A DNA stretch of 15,971 nt from positions 1 through 15,971 of the forward strand of contig BNVG01000034.1 of assembly GCA_025997935.1 (NCBI GenBank), written 5' to 3'. The translations under genes were made by a program, and so were the position numbers. Source of the DNA: Synergistales bacterium (lineage in GTDB: Bacteria > Synergistota > Synergistia > Synergistales > Aminobacteriaceae). Each line of letters begins with the position of its first letter. Within the stretch, counting starts at the first letter, position 1. Below the pieces are notes generated by a model that worked only from the letters and a program-made list of their open reading frames with translations, was not told where the DNA came from and did not search any database. Positions 7,665 to 14,557 of the stretch are shown one piece after another.

Positions 7665-7682
7665 GAATTTGCGCGCAAATTC
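7665..7682. repeat. 18-bp perfect palindrome after the flavoprotein gene
   Basis: GAATTTGCGCGCAAATTC equals its own reverse complement. It lies 28 bp past the stop of the flavoprotein gene and touches the first REPIN-like module (2-base overlap). As RNA it would form a 7-bp stem with a CGCG loop, without a T run, so a terminator role is weak. It could also be a protein-binding site or an insertion target of the adjacent repeat. Confidence 0.6.
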
Positions 7683-7764
7683 GTAGGGGCGACCGCCTCG
7701 GTCGCCCGTTTCTTGTCAGACGCATTGTGTTATGGACACGGGCGACCAAAGGTCGCCCCTACGA
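7681..7764. repeat. REPIN-like module 1 (two hairpins in inverted orientation)
   Basis: The left end reads TCGTAGGGGCGACC (7681-7694) and the right end is its exact 14-bp reverse complement (7751-7764). Each end is also part of its own hairpin: GGGCGACCG/CGGTCGCCC (7687-7695 with 7699-7707, 3-base loop) and GGGCGACC/GGTCGCCC (7740-7747 with 7751-7758, AAA loop). Two REP-like hairpins facing each other across a short core are the defining layout of REPINs, which RAYT transposases spread in other bacteria. No transposase gene lies in the window. Confidence 0.7.
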
Positions 7765-7782
7765 AAAACCGGTTCTAAAACC

Positions 7783-7886
7783 TGTAGGGGCGAACTGCGT
7801 TCGCCCGTGTGTGAGAACAAACGCCGTATGCGAAAACGGGCGACAGGGAATTAAAGACGGGCGACCGAGGGCGGTCGCCCCTACGA
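7783..7886. repeat. REPIN-like module 2 (two hairpins in inverted orientation)
   Basis: This module starts with TGTAGGGGCGAAC, with hairpin GGGCGAAC/GTTCGCCC (7788-7795 with 7799-7806). It ends with hairpin GGGCGACCG/CGGTCGCCC (7859-7867 with 7872-7880) followed by CTACGA. Its right-hand 14 bases (7873-7886) are identical to the right end of module 1. A further half unit, ACGGGCGACAGGG, begins at 7836. The left hairpin carries a compensatory change on both arms (GAAC/GTTC instead of GACC/GGTC), so pairing has been kept while the sequence drifted. The module ends 31 bp before the mtnA ATG. Confidence 0.7.
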
Positions 7887-7917
7887 GTTGGAGCACGTCC
7901 TGAGTAACCCTATAGTT

Positions 7918-8949
7918 ATGAAAGCAAAAAACCTCTTCGACGCGGTTCAGCCTGTCGTATATAAAGACGGCAAAGTTTTTTTCCTCGACCAGACGGCGCT
8001 GCCCACCTCTACTGAGTGGGTGGAGATAGACTCCGTCGAGGCCTGCCGGAGCGCTGTGCGCGGCCTCGTCGTGCGCGGCGCGCCGGCTATCGGCATAGCC
8101 GCCGCGTTTGGCATGGTGGTCGCGGCCCGGGGATACGCCGGGGACGACATGGCGGGCTTTTTGTCTCACATGAAAAATGCCAGCGACCGTTTGGCGACCG
8201 CCCGCCCGACTGCCGTTAATCTCGTGTGGGCGCTGAGGCGCGTCTACGCGCGTCTTGACGCCGCCTGTTCTGTCGGAGAAGCGAAAGACGCGGCCCTGCG
8301 CGAGGCGTTGCTAATCCAGAAAGAGGACGAGGAGATATGCCGCTCTATCGGCGTCCACGGGCTTTCGCTTCTCCGCGACGGAATGACCATATTGACTCAC
8401 TGCAACGCCGGGGCATTGGCCACAAGCTGCTACGGTACGGCCCTCGCGCCCGTGTACGTGGCGAGAGAGCGCGGAATGAACATAAAAGTCTTCGCCGACG
8501 AGACGCGCCCGCTTTTGCAGGGCTCACGCCTGACGGCCTACGAGCTTTTGTCGTCCGGCGTGGACGTGACGCTCATAACCGACAGCATGGCGGCTTACGT
8601 AATGGGCAAGGGTTTGATCGACGCTTGTATAGTGGGCTGTGACAGGGTGGCGGCCAACGGGGACGCGGCTAACAAGATAGGCACGTATGGCGTCGCCCTT
8701 ATAGCCAAGGCTCACAATATCCCGTTTTACGTGGCCTGTCCGTTGTCCACGATAGACCCGGACACGCCCACGGGCGGGGATATAGTGATAGAGGAGCGGG
8801 ACGCGAGCGAGGTGGTGTCGTTTATGGGAAAAGCCTCCGCCCCCGGCGGCGTAAAAGCGCTGAACCCGGCTTTCGACGTGACGCCCTCCTCCCTGATATC
8901 CGCCATAATTACGGAGAAGGGCGTTTTGAGGCCGCCGTATTCATTTTGA
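7918..8949 (+). CDS. mtnA: S-methyl-5-thioribose-1-phosphate isomerase
   Basis: MtnA interconverts 5-methylthioribose-1-phosphate and 5-methylthioribulose-1-phosphate in the methionine salvage pathway, in the cytoplasm. The 343-residue length and motifs fit the eIF2B-alpha-related family: VRGAPAIGIAAAFGM near the N-terminus, THCNAGALAT with catalytic Cys162, ADETRPLLQGSRLTAYEL, and GCDRVAANGDAANKIGTY with catalytic Asp242. These two residues correspond to Cys160 and Asp240 of the Bacillus subtilis enzyme. The frame is open from TTG 7888, but ATG 7918 fits the usual family N-terminus better. Neither start has a convincing ribosome binding site, and the upstream 30 bases border the second repeat module, so expression signals are unclear. 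No other methionine salvage gene is in the window. The 3' end overlaps the convergent cyclase gene by 9 bp. A related ribose-1,5-bisphosphate isomerase is possible but less likely. Confidence 0.93.
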   Translation: MKAKNLFDAVQPVVYKDGKVFFLDQTALPTSTEWVEIDSVEACRSAVRGLVVRGAPAIGIAAAFGMVVAARGYAGDDMAGFLSHMKNASDRLATARPTAVNLVWALRRVYARLDAACSVGEAKDAALREALLIQKEDEEICRSIGVHGLSLLRDGMTILTHCNAGALATSCYGTALAPVYVARERGMNIKVFADETRPLLQGSRLTAYELLSSGVDVTLITDSMAAYVMGKGLIDACIVGCDRVAANGDAANKIGTYGVALIAKAHNIPFYVACPLSTIDPDTPTGGDIVIEERDASEVVSFMGKASAPGGVKALNPAFDVTPSSLISAIITEKGVLRPPYSF

Positions 8950-11214
8950 GGTAAACACCCAGACCCCGTTCCAGTTTTCGGGCGGATTTTCCCTTAGCTG
9001 GGCCGAGCGCTCGTTGTATATGCCGTACAGCCTGTTGTCAGGGAAGTCCGAACAAAGCGAGGCGAAGGCGGTTTCGCAAGCCGCGAAGTCGCCGGCGATG
9101 TATAGTTCGCTGGCCGTTTTCCATCGCGTTAGCTCCTCCTCGCGCGACAATTCCTCCTCGCGGCTCATCGGAGTATAGATGCTCACCGGACGCGTCTTGC
9201 CCTTGACGCTTATGGTGTCTATGAACTGCCATGAAAATTTCGAGCCGCAAGCGGTCATAGTGTTCTCGCTCACCACTACCTTAACGCCGTACTTGGGGCA
9301 TAGCCCCTCGAGGCGGGAAGCTAAGTTTACGCTGTCGCCTATCAGAGTGTAGTTCACCCTGTCAGCCGAACCCATGTTGCCCACGTAAGCGGGGCCGGTG
9401 TGGATTCCCGCGCCTATCTTCACGCTCACGCCGTATTCCTCTTCAAAGTCCTCGTTCAAATCTATTAGCCTCTCCTGCATCTCGACGGCGGCGGATACGG
9501 CGAGGGCCGGATGCCCCGGCACGTCGAGCGGCGCGTTCCAGAACGCCATCAGAGCGTCTCCGATGAACTTGTCGAGCGTCCCCTCTCGCTCAAGCACGAT
9601 GGCGGTCATGGGGGTGAAGTAGCGGTTCAATAGGCTGACCATCTGAATGGGCGATAATTTTTCACTTATGCTTGTGAAGCCTCTGATGTCGGTGAAGATT
9701 ATCGAGAGCTCGCGCTCTTCTCCGGCGAAGAGGTTGCCGCGCAGCTTCGAGATGCGTTTTACTATTTCCGGCGAGACGTACTTGGAAAACGCGTTGCGGA
9801 GAACCGTTTTTTGTTTTTCCTCTTGCCAGAAGCGCAAAAAGGTCAGCAACGCCCCGATTACCGTCACCGTTATCATGATATAAAGCGGCGACACGAATAT
9901 CCCTTCCGAGAAATAATACCGCGACAGCAAAGCGACGAGAGTAAGGAGCGCCACGACTGTTGGAATATAGATTCTTGGCCTCGCGAAGCCGAAGAGCGCC
10001 GTGCAGAGCGCCCCCGCGAGGAGTATTCCCAAAACCTGCAACCCCGGCGTGAACACCGGTATGTTTATCTCATTTCCGGCAAGTATCGCGTCGAGAACGG
10101 CCGCGTGAATTTCGACGCCGGGATAAACCGAGTCGAACGGCATGGCTCGTATATCCATCAGACCGGCGGCGGACGTCCCTATGAACGCCACTCTGCCCGC
10201 TAATTTATCGGGGTCTGTCCGCGCGCTAAGCACGTCCGCCGCGCTGATGTATTCATATGTATGGCTCGGCCCTATGAACGGAATACGCATCGTCCCGTCC
10301 GGGCTTAACTGGACGCTGTAAGGGCCGACTTTGACGGACTCTATCCCGTCTTCCCCGTACCGCACCGTTATGTTGCGAACCCCGAGGCCGACCATCAGCG
10401 AACGCAGGGCGAGCGAGGGGTATAAATTCTCCCCCGCCAAAATCACCAGCGGAACCCGGCGCACAATTCCGTCGGCGTCGGGCGCTACGTTGATGAGGGC
10501 TACGGGGGCCGACGCGCGAAGCTCGGGGAGCGGCAGGAGTACGCCGCCGGCCCTTTGGAGGAAGCGTTTGTAGGACAAGGTCACGCCGGGGGCGGCCTGT
10601 TCTATGATGTTTACTCCCGATGGCGCGGCTTCGGATTCCGCGTTTGGCGAAGCGTCATATCTCGCGTAAGCCCCCAAAACGGCGGGCGATTCGCTCAAGG
10701 CCACTGCCAGCAATTTGTCGTAATCGTAAAAACTCTCCGGCAGTGAGCCGAAAGTGACGTCGAAATTCTTGTCCCGCTTTAGGTAGCGCCGCATTTCTTC
10801 CGGGGAGGAGTTGTCGCTTTCGGCGAACATTATATCGAATCCGACCGAGGCTACTTGAGCGCGCGTCAGCGCGGACAGGAGATCGGCCACCAAATAGCGC
10901 GGCCAGGGCCATTGTCCGTAATTCTCCATAGTCTTTTCGTCGATGTCGATAATTACCGGCACGGGAGAGGGACTTGGCGCGGCGCGGAGCGGCAGGAGCA
11001 TGTCGTAGACCTTCAGGTCGAGGCGCGTCAGAATCGGTGGGGCTAAGACGTAAAGAACTATCATCAGGACGGTGGCGGTCAGGCCGACAAGGGCGACCTG
11101 AAAGCGCGACGCGCGCGTAACGTCTCCAAGCAGACGGGACGTCGCCATAATTCCGCCCTTAGCCTTTATCCGCGCGTTTTGCAGGCGGGTTTTTACTTTA
11201 GTGGTCGTCGACAT
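8941..11214 (-). CDS. CHASE2-domain transmembrane class III adenylate cyclase
   Basis: This 757-residue inner-membrane enzyme probably makes cAMP from ATP in response to an extracytoplasmic signal. A first helix (about 38-59) is followed by a large periplasmic CHASE2 sensor (about 60-385, with DIDEKTMENYGQWPWPR and FIGTSAAGLMDIR). Three more helices (about 388-410, 416-431, 440-462) lead into the cytoplasm. The cyclase domain (about 495-690) carries metal ligands D509 (FTDIRGF) and D553 (FIGDALMAFW). Purine-selecting residues K549 and D627 indicate ATP rather than GTP, and transition-state residues N630 and R634 lie in GDSVNLASR. All catalytic residues are present. A TPR-like tail of about 65 residues begins with a duplicated SREEEL (684-695). 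The ATG lies 3 nt after the stop of the MBL-GAF-HD-GYP gene, with its ribosome binding site (AAGGA) inside that gene's last codons. A second ATG at 11148 with GGCGGA is an alternative start. Confidence 0.94.
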   Translation of the reverse strand: MSTTTKVKTRLQNARIKAKGGIMATSRLLGDVTRASRFQVALVGLTATVLMIVLYVLAPPILTRLDLKVYDMLLPLRAAPSPSPVPVIIDIDEKTMENYGQWPWPRYLVADLLSALTRAQVASVGFDIMFAESDNSSPEEMRRYLKRDKNFDVTFGSLPESFYDYDKLLAVALSESPAVLGAYARYDASPNAESEAAPSGVNIIEQAAPGVTLSYKRFLQRAGGVLLPLPELRASAPVALINVAPDADGIVRRVPLVILAGENLYPSLALRSLMVGLGVRNITVRYGEDGIESVKVGPYSVQLSPDGTMRIPFIGPSHTYEYISAADVLSARTDPDKLAGRVAFIGTSAAGLMDIRAMPFDSVYPGVEIHAAVLDAILAGNEINIPVFTPGLQVLGILLAGALCTALFGFARPRIYIPTVVALLTLVALLSRYYFSEGIFVSPLYIMITVTVIGALLTFLRFWQEEKQKTVLRNAFSKYVSPEIVKRISKLRGNLFAGEERELSIIFTDIRGFTSISEKLSPIQMVSLLNRYFTPMTAIVLEREGTLDKFIGDALMAFWNAPLDVPGHPALAVSAAVEMQERLIDLNEDFEEEYGVSVKIGAGIHTGPAYVGNMGSADRVNYTLIGDSVNLASRLEGLCPKYGVKVVVSENTMTACGSKFSWQFIDTISVKGKTRPVSIYTPMSREEELSREEELTRWKTASELYIAGDFAACETAFASLCSDFPDNRLYGIYNERSAQLRENPPENWNGVWVFTSK

Positions 11215-11217
11215 ATT

Positions 11218-13239
11218 CTATTTTCCTTCCGCGTCGGGGAATCGATTGTAGATAGAAGCCACAATATCCATTATCTCCGGCAACAGCGCTACGAGCGAGG
11301 GGTCGAAATGTTCTCCGGCCTCTTTGTTCAGCTGCGCCATAGCCTCCTGAATAGTCCAGGGTTTTTTGTAGCACCTCGGCGACACGAGCGCGTCGAGCAC
11401 GTCCGCTATGGCCGTTATTCGCGCCGCGAGCGGAATGTCCTCGCCCGAGAGCTTTCCCTCGTCGGTCGAGCCGGCGTATCCGCTCCCGTTCCATTTTTGG
11501 TGGTGATGTTTCGATATCTGACAGGCGTACTCGGCTATCTTTCCGGGGTCGGCGGCCATTATGGACGCGCCAAGCTCTGTGTGTCCGCGCATGATACCAA
11601 ACTCCTCGTCGGTGAGCTTGGCGGGCTTTTTGAGTATTATGTCGCTTATCCCGACCTTGCCTATATCGTGCAGCATTGAGGCGAGCCTGACGTGTCCTTT
11701 TTCGTATCTTATATCGTCGGGGGTATGTCCGGCGCGCTCGGCCCAGCACTGGTAAAGCTCCGCCACTATCGCGCCGACGCGCTCCGCGTGGGGGCCGGTC
11801 TCCGACGGGTCGTGAACCGCGGCCATCCGCAAAATTCCGTAGATGCCCTGACGCTCCACGGCGCTGCGCTCGAGGATACCGGCCGCCTCGCGCGCTAAGA
11901 GGCGGACGTTGTAGATCATGCTCATCGTGAACGGACAGGGGCGTCTGGTCTGCGGGTTCAGACTGTTGATAAGCTGCAGCACCCCCGAAATAGCGCCGGC
12001 CTTGTCGAAAAACGGCAGGACGAGCATGGAATGCGTAAAGTATCCGCTCGAGCGGTCGAAACTGTCGTTGAAGCTGTAGGGGACTCCCGGAGGCAGATTG
12101 CGGATGTTGGGTATATTGAGCGGCTTCCCCGTCGAAGCGACGTAGCCGGCTATGGATTTTTCCGAGATGGGTATCCTGATGTTGACGTAGACATGCTTGT
12201 GCGCGCTGTCAGCCGAAAACAGGCTGTCGTTGTGGGTATAGGCGAACACCAATTCGTTGCCTTCCCTGAGGTATATGGTTCCGGCGTCCGCGTGGGTTAT
12301 CTCCCGTGCCTTGGCGAGTATCCGGTCGAGGATGGAGTTCTCGTCCCGGTATTGCGAGAGCTTTTCGAGAAACACTAAGAGCCAGTCGCTACCGTTCCTC
12401 GTGAAAGGTATCGGCCCCTTGGGGATGAACCTCATTCCCTCGCGCGCCACGTATATTCTCAGTCCGTCGCCGTTGTCGAGCTCGGCAAATTTCTGATCTA
12501 ATTTATCAAGCTCCTGGTCGGGGCGCACCGGGTCGTGGTGAGATAGCACCAAGTTACGCACAGTGGCGACCTTAGCGACCTCCACCCAGTCTTCCCAGCG
12601 GGAATGTCCCCAGCCTGGATGATAATCGGCGCGCCCGTACGTGGCGTCCACCACGGCGATGTCGGCCCCCGCCAAAAACGCGGCGGCGGAGGCCCTGGCG
12701 TCGTCGTCGTCGAGTATCTCATGGTCGCCGCTGTACACAAACAGCGCGCCGTCCGTCCGCACCCGGTAGCCGAGACAGTCCCCCGGGTGGCACATGGAAA
12801 AAGGCTCTATAACAACCGGCTCGTTGTTTTCCGGCTCCGAAATTTCAAACGTCTTGCCGGCCTCTATGAGGTGAACGCGCACGTCGCCCTTGAGCTCTTT
12901 GAAGGGCACGGGAAAGAACGCGCACTGATAGAGAAAATCCGGCAGGTTTTCGAGCCACTTGGGCAGATAAAGGTGCGTTATCCACTTGGGGGAGTGAATC
13001 GGCCTGAAAAACCAGAGGCCGAACATGTGATCCATATGTCCGTGGCTGATGACGATGTGGCACTCGCCCGATTCCGGCAGTGACTCCCCGGCCTCCCGCA
13101 GACCCGTTCCGGCGTCAAAAAATATAGTGACGCCCGACTCCGTGCGAAGCTCGACACAGGCGGTGTTGCCGCCGTAAAACATCGTGTCTGGCGCGGGGTT
13201 GGCTATGCTCCCCCGCACTCCCCTCATGTTTATCTCCAT
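11218..13239 (-). CDS. Fusion protein: metallo-beta-lactamase fold, GAF and HD-GYP phosphodiesterase domains
   Basis: This 673-residue cytoplasmic signalling protein combines two hydrolase domains around a sensor. The MBL-fold domain (1-270) opens with MRGVRGS and YGGNTACVE, shared with phosphodiesterase-type MBL proteins. It keeps all metal ligands: HGHMDH (H66, H68, D70, H71), H151, D172 and H234. The GAF domain (about 290-430) may bind a small ligand such as a cyclic nucleotide. The HD-GYP domain (about 465-660) has H484, H524/D525 with K528, H553, H579/H580 and D613, the ligands used by c-di-GMP phosphodiesterases. The signature GYP is changed to GYA (587-589), and the usual HHE reads HHQ. 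I kept ATG 13239 because MEINMRGVRGS aligns without gaps to the usual family start; ATG 13227 has a better-spaced GGAG. Its start directly abuts the stop of the barrel gene, and the cyclase gene follows after 3 nt, so these genes are almost certainly co-translated. Confidence 0.93.
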   Translation of the reverse strand: MEINMRGVRGSIANPAPDTMFYGGNTACVELRTESGVTIFFDAGTGLREAGESLPESGECHIVISHGHMDHMFGLWFFRPIHSPKWITHLYLPKWLENLPDFLYQCAFFPVPFKELKGDVRVHLIEAGKTFEISEPENNEPVVIEPFSMCHPGDCLGYRVRTDGALFVYSGDHEILDDDDARASAAAFLAGADIAVVDATYGRADYHPGWGHSRWEDWVEVAKVATVRNLVLSHHDPVRPDQELDKLDQKFAELDNGDGLRIYVAREGMRFIPKGPIPFTRNGSDWLLVFLEKLSQYRDENSILDRILAKAREITHADAGTIYLREGNELVFAYTHNDSLFSADSAHKHVYVNIRIPISEKSIAGYVASTGKPLNIPNIRNLPPGVPYSFNDSFDRSSGYFTHSMLVLPFFDKAGAISGVLQLINSLNPQTRRPCPFTMSMIYNVRLLAREAAGILERSAVERQGIYGILRMAAVHDPSETGPHAERVGAIVAELYQCWAERAGHTPDDIRYEKGHVRLASMLHDIGKVGISDIILKKPAKLTDEEFGIMRGHTELGASIMAADPGKIAEYACQISKHHHQKWNGSGYAGSTDEGKLSGEDIPLAARITAIADVLDALVSPRCYKKPWTIQEAMAQLNKEAGEHFDPSLVALLPEIMDIVASIYNRFPDAEGK

Positions 13240-14541
13240 CTAAAAATTCCAGAGACAACCTAAACTTACCGCGTGGCGGTCGTATTTGTGGATGTCGGAG
13301 TTGCTTTTGTTGTCCGTGTAGTTGTAGCTCATCTCCAAGCTGAAACGCTCGTTCAGGCGCTTGAGCGCGCTCAGGCCGAGGCGGAGGCGTCTGTCCTCGC
13401 GATTCTCTTTCTCGAGCGCCGTCGCCGGGCCGTCGTAGTTTTCCCATACGTAGCTGGCGCTCGGGGAAATAATCAAATCATCCGACAGCTTGAAGCGGAA
13501 CGCCGCGCTCAACTCCCACCCGTCGTAACTGTAGTTTTTATAATTCGCGTCGCCGAATATGAAGCGTCCGCCCAGCGTAAACTCGTGGTCGCCAGTTCCG
13601 AAAAGCCACCAGGCGTACTGTCCGATAGAGCCGTAAGTCCCGTTGTAAGCGTCATTTCGGACGTAATTGCGGGCGTCGACCGATACGCGCGTTATGAGGA
13701 GCCATCTCCGGCTCACCGCGTGAGAGAAAGCCGCCTCGGCACCAAACGCATATACGGTCTGGTCGAAGTCGTAGTCGAACACCTCGCTCTTCACCCTGAA
13801 GTCGAATATATCCGTCTCCCCGACGTGCCTGAAACCGACCGCGCCGCGCCACCACTGCGAGTATTCCTGACCCTCGTCCTGCAAACTTCCGCTAAAGCCG
13901 TAGCGCAGATAAAAAGCCCCGTCCGTGACGAACTGCCACGGGCTGACGCGCGAGAGCCTGTTGGACGTGTCGATATTTCCGCCGAGGTACAGGCCGCCCG
14001 TCCCGATTTTCTTGGATGAGTCGCCAAGCTCCACCAACCAATCGCCGAGGTTCACCCTGTTCGAGTCTAACCCCTGGTTAGCGTTGCTGTCGTAGAACGT
14101 GCCGAGGCGCAGCGAGCCGCGCATATGGAAGCGCTCGTAGCGCTTGCCCATTTCTTTCAGCGCCGCGCCGAGAGAGTCGCTGTCAAGTGCGGGGTCGAAG
14201 CTCAGATAATATTCGGCGGTTGTTTTATCGCCGAGCGCTAAGTAGGCGGAGGCTATTTCGCGGCGAAATATAGCCGAAGTGGGGTATTTCATAATGAGAC
14301 GCTCGTAGGCCATGACCGCCTGATGCGGATGATCAGCGGCCAGCGCGACGCGGGCGAGGGCGAGGTTGACTTCGTCGTCGTCCGGGTATTCACGCAACAG
14401 CGAGAATAGCTCCCTGTAAGCCTCCTTCATCCTGCCCGCCCCCGCGAGAGTCCCGGCCTTAGACAGGTCAGCGGCGTCCGCGCGAGACGAGGCCGAGAAT
14501 ATGAGGGTTGATAGAATTAAAATCAAGGATAGGTTTTTCAT
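13240..14541 (-). CDS. Outer-membrane protein with TPR domain and C-terminal beta-barrel, Slam/DUF560-like
   Basis: This 433-residue protein has a signal peptide (cleavage near ADA, residue 23) and two to three TPR-like helical repeats in the periplasmic part (about 25-125). From RGSLRLGTFYDSNANQGLDS (141-160) onward it consists of alternating-residue, aromatic-rich strands and ends in a terminal Phe (LWNF), the usual outer-membrane barrel signature. This domain order and the YDSNxN motif are those of the DUF560 surface lipoprotein assembly modifiers (Slam, type XI secretion), which move cargo proteins across the outer membrane. I infer a similar role here, with the adjacent FecR-domain protein as possible cargo. 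A plain porin or scaffold cannot be excluded. GAGGG lies about 13 bases before the ATG. The gene starts 16 nt after the FecR gene and its stop abuts the next start. Confidence 0.85.
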   Translation of the reverse strand: MKNLSLILILSTLIFSASSRADAADLSKAGTLAGAGRMKEAYRELFSLLREYPDDDEVNLALARVALAADHPHQAVMAYERLIMKYPTSAIFRREIASAYLALGDKTTAEYYLSFDPALDSDSLGAALKEMGKRYERFHMRGSLRLGTFYDSNANQGLDSNRVNLGDWLVELGDSSKKIGTGGLYLGGNIDTSNRLSRVSPWQFVTDGAFYLRYGFSGSLQDEGQEYSQWWRGAVGFRHVGETDIFDFRVKSEVFDYDFDQTVYAFGAEAAFSHAVSRRWLLITRVSVDARNYVRNDAYNGTYGSIGQYAWWLFGTGDHEFTLGGRFIFGDANYKNYSYDGWELSAAFRFKLSDDLIISPSASYVWENYDGPATALEKENREDRRLRLGLSALKRLNERFSLEMSYNYTDNKSNSDIHKYDRHAVSLGCLWNF

Positions 14542-14557
14542 AATTTCAAGCGCGCCC

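Noticed and set aside
7681..7886. Possible CRISPR array
   Set aside because: The units alternate in orientation, spacing is irregular (about 20 to 60 bp) and no cas gene is present. Facing hairpins fit REPINs instead.
7634..7903. 89-residue plus-strand open frame across the repeat block
   Set aside because: It consists largely of translated REPIN-like hairpins (GRP/GDR-type fragments), has no ribosome binding site and overlaps the end of the flavoprotein gene. It is a product of GC-rich repeats without stops.
13273..14019. 248-residue plus-strand frame opposite the barrel gene
   Set aside because: It is the mirror of codons in a gene with signal peptide, TPRs and barrel strands, and it shows no domain pattern itself.
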